Below, in pieces: positions 35,367-47,018 of a stretch of DNA of 64,000 bases; positions within the stretch are counted from its first letter, which is position 1, and every line of letters starts with the position of its first letter. The DNA is taken from the NCBI RefSeq assembly GCF_047948215.1, contig NC_134457.1, positions 88,236,898 through 88,300,897 on the forward strand, in the 5' to 3' direction. Under the pieces are notes generated by a model. It saw only the letters and a program-made list of their open reading frames with translations, was not told the DNA's origin and did no database searches. The translations under genes were made by a program, and so were the position numbers. The DNA comes from Lycorma delicatula (Eukaryota; Arthropoda; Insecta; Hemiptera; Fulgoridae).

Positions 35367-36401
35367 CAATTTTCATAGAAAATGTTTTGTTTGCAAATAA
35401 CGAAAATTAAAAAAACCGTGCTTGCGTACGAAAGTCTTCGACGTAAAGTGCCAGTTATCTGTGCTTTCTGCTGAGCAAGAAAATGAATAGCCTACAATGT
35501 GAAAATGGTTTATAATATCGTCAACTGTCAACTAGTCTCAGTGAATCGCTGCTCTTAGATTAATGTACAAATGTGTTTAAATCGATTATTCATTTTGCTA
35601 CAACATTATATTTCAGAAGAAATCCAACTATGATTGTATACAATTGTGTAGAGAGTTACGTAATCATTTATAAAAGTGATATATTAACACATTTTCCTGA
35701 AAATGTGCCTGAGAGCTTTCATAATAATCCACTACCTGATTGCCAGAATGATTTTGTTTTAGTCTAATTGGGAGTCAAAGTATAAAATAAAAAAAATAAA
35801 ATATTTTTTTAAATTTAAATAATGAAAAAAAAAAATACAAAAAAGCACCGTAATTTCACTATTTGGAAATTATTGTATTAAAGTATAATTATTATTAATT
35901 TCTTCATAATTCCTGTCAGTCCCTACTAACGAAGGTCAAATTTATCGTAAATTTTGCTGCAGGGACAAAATAATAATGTGTACGTATGTTTTGTACATTA
36001 TTGACTTCGGTTTGTATTCAGTAGAGAAGGGTCATTAATCGGATCCCGTAGGCAAACGGCAGTCACTATTACTATTAATTACTTTTATTATTAATTCCTG
36101 TATTTATTAATTAATTACCATTGTTTTATTATTTTATTAATTATCCTTTGAATTATTACTTAAATAATATTTCGTGGCTTTAATGATTATACACATACAA
36201 TGCATATTTCAAATATGTTCAATCTATTTTAAATTGAAGGAGTCTGCTCATGGTTTTGTATGCTAATTGAAAGGAATTAGTTAATTTCATAAGATTGTGG
36301 TTGATATGCTTCGTAAATATGGTAATAATTAATCGCACTTGAATATTTTTCTTTCTTTTTAATTGTTTTTTGTTTAAGAGAAGAGAGAGCTCAGTTGAAT
36401 G
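35367..36401. other. Unassigned AT-rich stretch
   Basis: A 64-codon frame at 35,573-35,767 has no recognisable motif. No other feature. Confidence 0.35.
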
Positions 36402-36403
36402 TA

Positions 36404-37747
36404 CAGAGTGGCGCACGAAATGATCCAAAATTTGGTTTTATTAAAAAATGTTTATTTGTATCGTAATACAGAAAAATAAAATACATCATGTTTACTATAT
36501 ACCTGGTAATTATGTTCTACTTTTCACGTGTTCAGTATAACCACCATCACTTCTAGCAAATTCTTCAATACGAACTCCTATGTTGTTAATAACTCGACGA
36601 TACATATTCTGTTATCTTATTGCACGTCTCAATTACATCACAGCTCTCATTAGCTCTCGCAATTACATAACTGTACGTAGATGTTTAGGCAAAATCTTTT
36701 CCTTTAGAAATCCCGAAAGAAAATAATCCTACGGATTCAAATCAGGACTGTTTGAGGGCCAGTTTTGTTTCACGCGCAAGACGATTAGGAAATCGGTTTG
36801 AAATGACATTTGCGTTAAAAGTTTCATGCAGAAAGTCTAAAACAACATTAGCTTGGTGCGGTCTGGCTCCATCCTGCATGAACTACTCGTTTTCTAATCG
36901 AAATCCTTTGTCAATTAGCTGAGAAAGAAAATTATTACGCAGCATGTTTAGATAACGTTCATTGTCGAAAAAAGAATGGCCTTATTACCCCAAGACTTGA
37001 GAGATAGCGGCCCGTACCGCAGTTGTTGGAGCGTGATGCACCTTTTCATGAAGCACGTGTAGATTTTCGGAAGCCGAAAACCGCATATTTTGTTTATTAA
37101 CAACCCCTTCTAGTGGAAAATTTGCCTCATCTGAAAACCATTGTTCAACAATACGTCTTGGTGCACAGCCCGTTCAGCGAATGCCATTCTTTGATGTTTG
37201 TTGTCAAACGTTAATTTAGGCAATACTGTTATTTTGTACAGATACAAGTGCGAATCAATTTTAAAATTTGCTGCACAGATCTAGAAATTCCAAGTCGTGC
37301 TGCTGCTTTTCTTATTGATTTGTCCGGGCTCTTCAATAACGCTGTTCTAACAGCTTCGACATTCTGTGGAGAACGAACATCGGCAGGCCGTTCGCGCTTA
37401 CTGAACCATCCAAATACTGAACCATCACTATTCAATTTTTCGTAAAGTATACGTATTATTTTAAATGAGGGCGACCACCGGGGAGGAAAAGAAAAACGAA
37501 ATCGTCTTTGTGTAAGCACCACACCTTTCGTTTCATTTAAAATCCACACAGTCTTTACGTGCTGATCAACATTCAGTCTTCCTTTGTCAGCCATCTTGGA
37601 ACGATACTCAAACAGCGATTCGGAAAGAGAAGAAACTACTAATATTCTTGGACTGCTGTCACTTCTGCCAATGTAAAACACATTAATAACTATTAACTTA
37701 AATAATTATTACCAAAACAAATGTTGGATTAATTCGTGCGCCTCCTG
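36404..37747 (-). mobile_element. Complete but inactive mariner-type element
   Basis: The left end CAGAGTGGCGCACGAAATGA.. and the reverse complement of the right end, CAGGAGGCGCACGAATTAAT.., form imperfect inverted repeats of about 30 bp. Each is flanked by TA (36,402-36,403 and 37,748-37,749). The element is about 1,344 bp, the size expected for an autonomous member, and encloses one minus-strand transposase. Its ends are the clearest of the mariner-type copies in the window. Confidence 0.9.
36512..37594 (-). pseudogene. Tc1/mariner-superfamily transposase, dead
   Basis: The frame starts plausibly at MADKGRLNVDQHVKTVW (near 37,594) and is open to 37,229 through GSVFGWFSKRERPADVRSPQ and AAARLGISRSVQQILK, the helix-turn-helix half. 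After frameshifts the catalytic domain continues. WFSDEANFPLEGVVNKQNMR (37,080-37,140) holds the first catalytic Asp. FMQDGARPHQANVVLDFLHE (about 36,825-36,882) holds the second. SPDLNP-stop-DYFLSGFLKE (about 36,710-36,755) holds the third. The C-terminal tail is INNIGVRIEEFARSDGGYTE. At least two frameshifts and three internal stops inactivate it. Length (about 360 codons when aligned) is normal for the family, which cuts and pastes its element at TA. Confidence 0.9.
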
Positions 37748-37984
37748 TATTATCAGTTACCACACTATTTAAAATCTATTATCAATCTATTTTAAAGTTA
37801 CCACTCGTGTACGAAATGCGATACCGCTGTAAAATATACTAAGTAATTAACATATAACAACGTTAATAAATGTTATTCTTATATTTATGAAATCTAACCA
37901 TTTTTAAAATCTATTATGTCTTGACAAAAAAAAAAATATACAGGTATTCATGAAGTACGGCAGCCCTTCTATAATTTATCTATT

Positions 37985-38645
37985 GTTAAACAAACAGAAA
38001 TGAAATTTAGCAAATGCTTTTACTTGGTAACGATTTATTTTTCGGTATAAAATCACCATACCCCTAAGCCCCTATGGTGGGAGTGTAATTAGAAAGTATT
38101 AAATGGTAAAAATAGAATTGTTACCCATCATTTTAAAATGCTATGAAAAACAACAATTTTTATTAAAAAAAAAAAAAAAAAAAATTAGACTACTACCCTA
38201 ACCAAAGTGGCGGACATTTAATATTTTTTTATAGATAGTTTCAAAAGTGTTCTATAATAAAATCCAAGAAGTGGATTTATACTGAAATATAGATCGTTGT
38301 GAGGTAGGAGCATTGGGTAAATTCTATTATTTATTTATTTTTTGTTTTAGTTTTTCACTGTTGAACAGTTATTTAAAATTTTGAAAACCAAATTTGAAAC
38401 GAGTTGAAAAAAATTAAATGATCGATATTTATATTAGGGTTGTTGTAATCTGATGATTTATACGTCAACGCTTTTTTTAAATTGCCTTTAGAATGATGAG
38501 TCACTATCCTACACTTTCCATTTAAAATTTTTTGCATCCCTAGTCGTTTGGGTTGTGTTGTGATCTCATAACGAGAAATCGAGCGTCTCGAGCATTTGCT
38601 TAATTAATTTTTTTTTAAATATTTAATATTTAATTATCAACTTTA
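37985..38645. mobile_element. Foldback-like element
   Basis: The left arm (about 37,985-38,155) and right arm (about 38,480-38,645) are diverged inverted copies of the unit seen at 14.3-14.9 kb. Left ATTTAGCAAATGCTTTTAC matches the reverse complement of right GAGCATTTGCTTAATT. Left ATTAAATGG..CCATCATTTTAAAATGC matches the reverse complement of right GCCTTTAGAATGATGAG..CCATTT. An additional direct unit starts at 38,291 (AGATCGTTGTGAGGTAGGAG). A 20-nt A run sits between the arms (38,165-38,184). No coding capacity. Confidence 0.55.
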
Positions 38646-39540
38646 TATATCTTAATATATATCTTTTTTAATTAAAGGTTTTATTTGATGAAAAACAACA
38701 CGAAAGACGATAACAGTTTAAAATTATAAAATATTCGCTCTTACGCATAATTTAATGGACTTGTTTTTTCAAAGGCCATTGAAAGCTAATTATCATCACC
38801 TTTTTCTGTGGAGATTCTGGTTGGTAATAGTGTCGTAAAAAAAAATTGAAACTCGTTAATTATGTAATCAAATAATATATTCTGTGTTATTCGATTATTT
38901 TTTTGTTTGTTTACATTAACCTCAAAAAATAAGTTTTACATATAACAAATACTAGTAAAAACCAAGATGGCAAAAAATTTGAATAACATGAAATCTAATA
39001 AAACACTAAATTGAAAAAAACAACACATTAAAGGAATAAACAACATATTGAAAAACCCATGTTTTTCAATATTAAACGTAAGAGTTTACCTAATTTTTTT
39101 TAAAGAAAGGGACTATAAACAGCAATACAATAAAAAATGCCATTAAAGGAGTTGCTTATAATTAATTACTGAAAATTTCCAGCTATCTAGTACAGAAGGC
39201 CACGAAATTATAAAAATTCCTAAAATTGGTATAAAAATAAAATAATTCGTAAAAAAAAACTTTCTTTTACATTTATTGAAAAAATGGTAGAGTTATATTA
39301 TTTATCTGGCCAAGCTGGAAATTTTATACATCTCTGCTACCGAGAGCTAGTTAGTTATTAGAGCTTCACGAATTACTTAGATTAATTTATCTTTATTTTC
39401 AATATGTGACTTAATCTAGCTAATAATAGACAATTTTTCGACAACTGAAAAAGGTTTTTGTTTTTGTTCTTTTATTTTAGGGTCGATAGAACAAAACATA
39501 AATTAAAAGTGTGTCTAAGTGATACTGAATTATTTTAACA
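38646..39540. other. AT-rich stretch, nothing recognised
   Basis: No feature supported. Confidence 0.4.
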
Positions 39541-39544
39541 TAGT

Positions 39545-40195
39545 TAATTCTACTCTTTGAATAAAATTTTGAGATACTAGACCCACAATCGGACTATATT
39601 TTCCCATTATCTTGACTGATTGTGACGAAAATTAAATGGACTCATTGACGATATTCAGAAATCATCGTATAAAAAACCTTCATAAAAATTGATCTATCCA
39701 ATCTGAAGAACTTTATTTAGCAAAATGATATCTGACAAAAACTAAATAGACTTATTATTTCCCATCGCTTAATGTAATTACTCACATACATAACCATAGT
39801 AACATATATTAATGTAAGACATAACCTAATTAGTACAAGAAGGTGACTTTAGTCGAGAAAAGACAAAAAAGAAAGTGTTTTTTACTCTCATCCTTTATGA
39901 GGGTTTGAATAAGACCAAACACCATTAGAAGTATCTTAGTTAATGAGAAACATTAAATTATGTGTCCAAAATTAAATTGCATCAATTCACCCGTATACAA
40001 AAATCATCGTGTCAAATTTCATCCAAATCGATGTATTCAATCTAGAGATGTTAATAAAAATAGGGGCAAATATATATACATAGTGTGGGATTTCTAGTTG
40101 TTAAAATCGAAATTTTTTAATTAGGGGATCATAAAACGTTAAAATCTGCAACAACTCCTTCATGAAAAATTTGACCCGATTAACATGCTTTAATG
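39545..40195 (+). repeat. Dispersed repeat copy (right part pairs with 16,855-17,150)
   Basis: From about 39,900 it aligns with 16,855-17,150 (TCAAATTTCATCCAAATCG, GGGGATCATAAAACGTTAAA, ATCTGCAACAAC, TTTGACCCGATTAACATG). The left part contains two similar phrases (GACGAAAATTAAATGGACTC and a GACAAAAACTAAATAGACTT relative), so the element carries internal repeats. Class unknown. Confidence 0.5.
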
Positions 40196-40369
40196 TGTAT
40201 ATAGTTGAAAAAAAGATCAAGATAACTTGAAGAAAATTGTCAAATATTGGCAAAGAATAATAAGCATCCCATGATAGGCTTATTAAAGAATACAGCTTTG
40301 TCCTGAAGTTACCAGATTGACTCAGGCGCGATGGGATGGGAAAACTTGTAGCGGGAGAATGTAGTGGAG

Positions 40370-40860
40370 TGTCTTAGCAACACATCGCAACTAACCGCAA
40401 TTGACAAGACCTCGAAAACGCATCGTTTGCATACGAGATCTCCGACAGCTGGGTACTCCAACATTACAATTCGTCTAGTCATACTACGTTGACAACGAGA
40501 GAGTTTCTGACCAATAAGAAAGTGCCAACGCTACCACAACCGCCCTACAGTCCCGTCCTGACTATCTTCCTGCGACAGACTTCCTTTTGTGCTTCCGGCT
40601 GTAAAGAGACATGAAAGGACACTGACTTGCGACCGCTGAAGCTTTCAAAAGGCTGTGATGAGGAATCTCCGCAAGATCCCACAACAGGAGTTCGTGAAGG
40701 CGTATCAATAATGGAAACATCGCTGCACAAGGAGCCTATTTCGAAGATTATATTATGTGTATTTGCTCGTAACTTCATAAATTGAGTTTTCCAGTATCAA
40801 TCCAGTTACTTTCAGGACAAACCCTGTATGTAACTTAAAGCTGTGTTCTGTTGCCATTTT
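40370..40860 (+). pseudogene. Mariner transposase C-terminal fragment
   Basis: Plus-strand translation in shifting frames gives SWVLQHYNSSSHTTLTTREF (about 40,445-40,510), where the family has WxLHHDNAPSHTSLxxREFL. It continues with LPQPPYSPVLTIF, where the family has LPHPPYSPDLAPxDFFLF, and later MRNLRKIPQQEFVKAYQ (about 40,655-40,710) and WKHRC. The second catalytic Asp is replaced by Tyr, and the SPDL Asp by Val. The sequence ends with GGACAAACCCTGTA (about 40,815-40,829), resembling the right terminus of this lineage. The N-terminal half and left end are missing, so the copy is dead. Confidence 0.85.
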
Positions 40861-41555
40861 CACTGAGTTATTATTACACCTCCGTATGCCAAAGCTTACT
40901 GACATGCAAGTGAAATTTACTACTACATTCTACATTTCCGCATCGTTTATAACAGAAACTGATTGAATAAAAAACTCCAATATTAGGGAAAGCAACTCTG
41001 ACCGGTAATAGTTATATTTCTGTTGCTTTCTGTTGCATCGATCACAATTATAAAAAAGTATGGACACATACCAATAGTAAAGCAATAAATTAGTTTACTT
41101 CTTTCTATTTAAAGCAGTGAATTTTATATATATACATATTGTACTTATTGCGTCTCTGTCTCTCTGTATATATATATATTGCATCGCCCGCGCTGCAATC
41201 GTGGCTCGCCCGCGCTGAATGGTTACTTGCGTTTCCCGTAGCTGACAGGAGATATTTATCCGGTTTTGTTTTGTTTCGCTCACCCTTCCCGTCTAGTGTT
41301 CCCCTTGGACCCCTATGTGTTTATTAAACTCATGCTTGTGAGAATAATTATGATCAACAAAAATTAAAGCCTGTTCGGTCTATAAAAAAAGTATCAGAGT
41401 ATTATAATTAGTTCAGAACAGTACAGGACAGTACAGTACAGGACTCGAAACTTTAAGTGATCTAAGAATGTGGGTTTCAAAACAGTTGGCCTTCACCTTA
41501 AAAATATTAGCTAGAACTGGTTACCCGTAATTCGTACGGATAAAATGTATTTTCC
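40861..41555. other. Unassigned stretch with a small GC-rich block
   Basis: At 41,178-41,320, after a TA microsatellite, the composition rises in GC (ATCGCCCGCGCTGCAATCG and later CCCGTCTAGTGTTCCCC). A GGCTCGCCCGCGCTGAATGG phrase partly repeats the first. A short CAGTACAGGA-type direct repeat lies at 41,410-41,440. It may be a fragment of an unidentified element. Confidence 0.3.
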
Positions 41556-41559
41556 CCGG

Positions 41560-42190
41560 TTCTTAGTGTTACATGGCAAGCATTCCTAGGAGGCGACTGT
41601 TACTTCGTTTTTCATTTTTCTTTTTAAATTTTTAATTACTTTTATTGTATGTTATATGTTTTTTAGTCGAGTAACTGGAAGCAGGTGCAGCCAGTCGCGT
41701 CACATATACAGTAACAGTGGCTGCATTGGTTGAGCCACCGCGCCGTACATAGTCGCACCCTTTAGAAAATCGAAAATGAAAATAACCCGAAAATAGATTT
41801 TAAATATTTATCTGAAGAACATTTGCAAGCCCCAATTTAGTGAATATTATCTCGTTTAGTATAGTCAGAAATGGGAAAAAATTTGCAATCATTGTTCAAA
41901 TGTTTTTACCTTTCTTCAACCCTTTCAAGGTCGATTTTGAAAAATCTAGAGATGAGTTTGTAGATATTAACACGAAAATTACGCACACTAAAAATCAATT
42001 TGATATCTTCATTTGTTACCAAGAAATTAAAAAAAAAATAAATAAAAAAAATAACCGGGTTTCAAACAAAATTCAAAATCCATTTTAACAATTTATACTT
42101 GGAATTTCAAAAATATTCTTTCTTAGTTTGCACTTACACCGTAAGAAGAACTTGTATATAAATTTAGCTTCAGTTGCTTTTGTTGGAAGT
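41560..42190 (+). repeat. Dispersed repeat copy 2 (pairs with 33,040-33,690)
   Basis: Second copy of the 33.0-kb repeat in the same orientation. It keeps AGGTGCAGCCAGTCGCGTC, TAACAGTGGCTGCATTGGTT, CTTTCTTCAACCCTTTCAAG and CACTTACACCGTAAGAAGAAC. The 82-codon frame inside is not preserved in copy 1. Confidence 0.75.
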
Positions 42191-42807
42191 TGACAAATCA
42201 GACAGTATATATACACGTATGTTTCCTGTTTTCTTTGTTTAATAGAAATGAATTGATTTCATTATTTTAAATTTTAAATGACAACATATACCATCATCTG
42301 ATTTGTTATTTTTAAATTTATATTAATTAGTTGACTGAATTTTCATACACAGATACTGTATTCTTAAGTATTTATCTACCATAACTCGTATTCATTTTTA
42401 AGGTAAAATATTTTCAAATAGAAATTATCTTAATTTGTCGATATTTCAGGTTTTTTATATTATTACTTTATTTATTATTTTTTTTAATATACATATGTTT
42501 CATAATCTGAATGCAATCTAATTTTTATTTATTTTTGTCCTAGTGTTACTTATATAAACGAAAGAATCACTGTGTAGAATTAATTTAAATATTTATTCTC
42601 TACAATGTTGGGTTTTCTCAACTGGTCCCAGTATTCGGGCTAGTAAGCTTAATAAGAAACAATATCAAATAAAAGTTGTAAATATAAACTGTAATATCGG
42701 TATAGTTATGTATAAATGTTGTTCCATCTGTTTAGTTTTTTTTTCAATGTAAATTCTAATAAAGTAGCTTACATTGTTCTATCTATTATTTTTTTCACAA
42801 TCATAGT

Positions 42808-42840
<33 letters not shown>

Positions 42841-45430
42841 TGTAATTTAAAATCTGATTAGATTTTAGATGGTAAATTAACTGCATTATTATTATTCCGG
42901 TTTACTAAGATAATATTTGTTATTCCAAATTGGGATCAGCAGATGGTGTACTATCTAATAAGCTGCTGTAATTTATTATATTTCTTTACTAAATTATCCG
43001 TCAGTAGAGATTTTTATACTAATTTATTGTTATTAATTTATTTTTTATTTAAAGATTAGATTTAGATAATTTGTTTATCTAGATTAAGACAATAGAAGCC
43101 AGTGGCTTAAAACGATTTATTTTATTAATAAAATTATCTACAAACAAGCTATAAAATTAAAGTTTTGCTCGTACAAGGTTTAAAACACCATTTATTTTGT
43201 GGTATATTTGCATTTAATACAACGCTGAAGCAATTTAGCCCATTCATCTTGTGTACCCATTTTTTTTCTCGTTTAATTGGCATCATGTAGTCATATCGAT
43301 TTTAAACAAAAATTTCAACTTTAATAGGAATTTAAGTTAAAATATTTACACGAGCTTCACCATTTTCTTGATGAGAAATATTTTTTTTGCAAAAAATTTA
43401 TTTTAATGAAAATATACTATTTTATAAATAAATCTATTTAGATTTGAAGTACATTAAATTGCTAATAAACAAAATTTTACAGAAAAATATTTACAGACAT
43501 GTTATATATTTAGTAATGTAAACTACACATGAAAAAGTTGAAGAAACTTTGTTTGTAGAACTTTCTAATATTGAAATCATTCTTGTTTTCGTTATATTTA
43601 TAATACGATATTCTTCTGCCAAATTTCCGGCTGTTTTGTTTTTAACGGAGTAAAATTTCTTAAACTCTTCTTCATTTTCACTTAACGTTATTTACGTAGA
43701 TTTTCACAGAATTCAATTCAATTTTGTTGTAAAATTTTATCTCATACCAGGAAGCAGTTTAACAAAGTTATTTTATAGCAAACCAAAAAAATTGTTTTTA
43801 CTTCACTAAATCTTTGTTTTTTTGCAATAATTTTGTAAAGCATTATTAGTGATAGAATTCTGGGATCTGTTTTATTCAGGAAATTATTCAGAAATTAGGG
43901 CGACATTTTATATAATCTATAAGACGAAAAGGGAACATATGTGAATATATATATATACATCATACATACCTTTTCCTTTATTTTCAGTTGTATAACATAT
44001 GAATTTTGGCGGAATATTTTCTTTCTGATAATAGATAAGTGGATTAAATAATCTAATACTTAAGAAGTTTATTTCTAGCAAATGGTTGTTGATTTCTTTT
44101 TATGAACGTTTAGTTCTTGGCGCCTGACCGACGGTTGAAAGTATTGCATGTATATGTAAGTTAAACAAAGAAAAAATACGGAATATTAAGAGTTAGCAAT
44201 TTTGTTAAATTATAATATTTAAAAAATTATGTAATGAAGCATAAAACGTTTTAATAAGGCTTAATTATGTATAATTTAATGTTTTATCTCCAAATTATTA
44301 AACAGTAAAATAAGAATTGCTTAAAGCAATATGTATATCAAGTGCTATATCAAAATTATTATATTTTAAGAATTTAAAAATTAAATGTGTTGTCAATAAT
44401 TGTTATATAGGGGTTTAATTAAAATAATAAAATAATTATACCATATAATATGTCCACTAATGGTTTTAAATAAACAAGCTGAGGAATTTAGTGTGGCCTT
44501 GTCAGAGAATGTTTGTAACAATTTCTTTAATACTGAGACAGGTTGATTAGTAAATTAATATATGCTTGGTTGGTGTCTGTATAAATTTGGATGTGTAGCA
44601 TTAGCTTTCACTTGAAATAATCTCAGTAACTTCCTTTTGTTAATAATGCATTATATTTCTATTTTTCAAATAAAAACTGTAGTAATAAGAAATATTTTAG
44701 ACGAAACTTGTTTTAGTTATGTGCTTTGTTTCAATTTTGTTTTTACAGTATAATTTTTACTTTTTGTATTTTACGACTAATTTTATAACAAAGAGAATAT
44801 TAACTTGTTGCTTCACTCTATCTGACGCAATCTTTTTTAACACGTAATCACATGTAAAGGATCTGATATTCAACCGGCATTATCCAGTGTCACATTCTCT
44901 CGAGAAATTATTTAATTTTGACAAACAAATTGAAAGTATCATTTGTAAGGATGTTTATCACGTAAATTTCCAAGGACCTCTGTATTAAGAAGATTACGGA
45001 AAATCACTTCAGTTCTCATATCTCTTAATAAGCCCTGGTATAGAATGATTGTTGTTCTTGAAATTGATTGTGTTATTTTCGGTAGATTAATTGGAGATTA
45101 GGTTACGGCAACTTACATACATATAAAGTATAATTAAAAATATACTCTAATTAATATTTAAGCAACGTCATTTTTCTGAGTGAGGATATCACGTTATCTG
45201 CATAATTTATAAACTATTTTTAACAAAATATCGATTATTCTTATCCCTAATAAAATTTAATTATTTTTTATGATTGTTTTTGTAGTCTGTCATTATTCTT
45301 AACGGGAAGTTATAACAATTACAATTTATCTTAATAATATTCAGTAGAAAATTTGGATGTTTTCTTTTAAATGTCAAGGAATTATTTTTCATTATATTCT
45401 TTGCTTTTTTTGTCTTTTAAATTGTAAATA
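42191..45430. other. Long AT-rich stretch, possibly intronic
   Basis: About 3.2 kb with an (AT)n microsatellite at 42,809-42,835 and no element, RNA gene or frame that I can defend. If the 45.4-kb exon is real, this could be its upstream intron. Confidence 0.4.
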
Positions 45431-45453
45431 AACTAATTAAAGTTTTCATTTCA

Positions 45454-45672
45454 GTGTCTATAAAAATTTGTGAAGTTTATTTGCAAATGAAATTGACTCA
45501 TAGCCAACATTTTTGGCAGGGATCGGAAATTATTTCATCGAATGGCGCGTGTACTGTGGTATTAGAAACTTACTTGGTTGTTATAGACACCAAACGGTCA
45601 ACAAATAAATTTGTGTCAACAAATCCTGAGAGGATTGCTGCTGATTGCCACTTTTACTGGCCTCCACAATGA
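45454..45672 (+). CDS. Possible terminal exon of an unidentified host gene
   Basis: The sequence TTTTCATTTCAG ending at about 45,453 is a good 3' splice site, and from there an open frame runs for some 72 codons to TGA. The frame uses balanced codons and all amino acid classes, unlike the F/N/I/K/Y-rich chance frames elsewhere. It includes HSQHFWQGSEIISSNGACTV, then VVIDTKRSTNKFVSTNPERI and the end CHFYWPPQ, with C, W and P residues that look constrained. GC content is higher than the flanks. I do not recognise the protein and saw no transposon relationship. If an exon, the real start lies upstream beyond this region; the in-frame start codon here is probably not the translation start. It could also be a retroelement or processed fragment. 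Confidence 0.45.
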   Translation: MSIKICEVYLQMKLTHSQHFWQGSEIISSNGACTVVLETYLVVIDTKRSTNKFVSTNPERIAADCHFYWPPQ

Positions 45673-46125
45673 CGAATAAGGGAAGCTAGTGCATGTTAGT
45701 TTAAAATTATATAATTACGTAGTTTCTGAGAAAAAAAAATTCTTGATACTTAAGGAAAAGATCCGAAGATTTTATTAACTGAATAAAATTAATCATTTTT
45801 TACCTTTAAACTATTACACAAGTCAGCACAAAATTTTTAACTAAAATTTTTATACAATTTTTCTCGCTGTAATTTGGGTGCTGATTTCAAATATGCTATT
45901 AAAATTGTGTTACCAGATAAAGATTTTACGTAAATGGTAAATTTGTAAATCTTTTTATAATGAACTAATTTTGATCAACTACTGGTTACAATTAAGAATA
46001 GTTTTTGCATTTTTACTTTTAAACAATATGCATACAAGCTTAATAAAAAATAAATAAATACACTGTATCATGAGAAGTAGACACGTACAAACATGTTTGT
46101 ATGATGACATCATACAGAGATCTGT
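45673..46125. other. AT-rich stretch, nothing recognised
   Basis: No polyadenylation site can be assigned with confidence, although AATAAA-like words occur. Confidence 0.35.
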
Positions 46126-46547
46126 TGTTGCTTACTAAAGAGCTTAAAATCTTATTCAGTCTAGCTTCACTTGCCTGTACTATGTGTTTGTTGTGTCTCA
46201 GAGTTTTTACTGTTTGCTATATTTTCATCAATTATTAATACAAAAGTGATTTTTCTCGTTTTTATTTGCTACAGCGAGGATTCTGCAAACTCAAAGATGA
46301 AGATCTGGGTGCCTCATATTATTTGCATACCGTGCTCAGTAATTATAACTGAATGGTGAATGTGAAATGATGAGCCATGCCATTTGCTGTACCGATGGTT
46401 TGGCGTGAACCTAAAGATCACTTCACCGATTGCTACTTTTATATAACAAATATAATTGGATTTTCATTCAAAAATAGAAAATTGTTTTTTTTTTTAAATA
46501 GTTTTTTAAAAACCAAAATATAAATAAATATGCATATGTATCCTCAG

Positions 46548-46569
46548 CTCCTCTCCACACGGAGAGGAG
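46548..46569. repeat. 9-bp perfect hairpin inside the broken gene
   Basis: CTCCTCTCC, loop ACAC, GGAGAGGAG. It lies in the frame reading SAPLHTERS and may be chance coding structure. Confidence 0.7.
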
Positions 46570-46897
46570 TTACGTGTACCTGTATCAACCGCCTAATCCG
46601 ACATTGCTAGAAGAATAATCTGAAAATGAAGCAGAGGATGTTGAAGAATTTCTTCTTTTAGTATCTGATGAAAAATCTCCTCATTTAATTCAACTACATG
46701 AATTTAATGATTTAGTTTGTGATTTAAAATTATCAATACAGCCAGTTGAACTTCTGTGGTCTAGACTGCAACAGTGGAATTTTTTAGCGGAAAAACAAAA
46801 GTTACTACGTTTAGAACACGAAATACAACAATTTCAACTTTTTTTACTATGAAAGATTCACTCTACCTTTGCACAGATGTTGATAGTTTGATGAAAG

Positions 46898-46903
46898 AAC
46901 TAA
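46898..46903 (+). repeat. Target-site duplication, left copy (AACTAA)
   Basis: AACTAA here and at 48,426-48,431 bracket the 1.52-kb insertion. Counting only one copy keeps the reading frame continuous from DSLMKEL into VQHIPKAW, which supports these exact limits. Confidence 0.8.
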
Positions 46904-46980
46904 TTCATCTCATCTCAATCTCATCTCATCTCATCAGAGTTCATCTCATCTCAATTCCTCTGAGGGAGAACAACACCCGC

Positions 46981-47018
46981 CTTGTGACATGTCCGGTTGC
47001 CACCGGACATGTCACAAG
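46981..47018. repeat. 17-bp perfect hairpin
   Basis: CTTGTGACATGTCCGGT, loop TGCC, then the exact reverse complement of the arm. It lies about 75 bp inside the left edge of the insertion. Confidence 0.95.

Larger units (their letters stand above)
46130..46903 (+). pseudogene. Uncharacterised arthropod protein family, 5' part (broken)
   Basis: Reading in shifting frames recovers a protein I remember as an uncharacterised, often multicopy family in arthropod genomes. Pieces in order are an N-terminal region with closely spaced cysteines (LCVCCVSEF, about 46,178-46,205), WVPHIICIPCS (about 46,305-46,340), MPFAVPMVWREPKDHFTDCY (about 46,378-46,437), YQPPNPTLLEE (about 46,582-46,615), VEEFLLLVSDEKSPHLIQLH (about 46,640-46,700) and LWSRLQQWNFLAE (about 46,755-46,793). 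At least one stop and several frameshifts occur. The Cys spacing suggests a metal-binding N-terminus, which is inference. The frame is interrupted at 46,903 by the insertion and resumes at 48,426. Function unknown; recognition is from memory. Confidence 0.65.

Noticed and set aside
35573..35767. 64-codon frame starting MFKSIIHF
   Set aside because: No recognisable domain, no splice signals and no second copy; cannot be supported as a gene.
40545..40778. 77-codon minus-strand frame
   Set aside because: It is the antisense of the plus-strand mariner C-terminal remnant, which has real family motifs.
46904..46955. CTGATGAG on the minus strand, as in a hammerhead ribozyme core
   Set aside because: No GAAA partner with a closing stem and cleavage site could be found; the word is part of the GATGA simple repeat.
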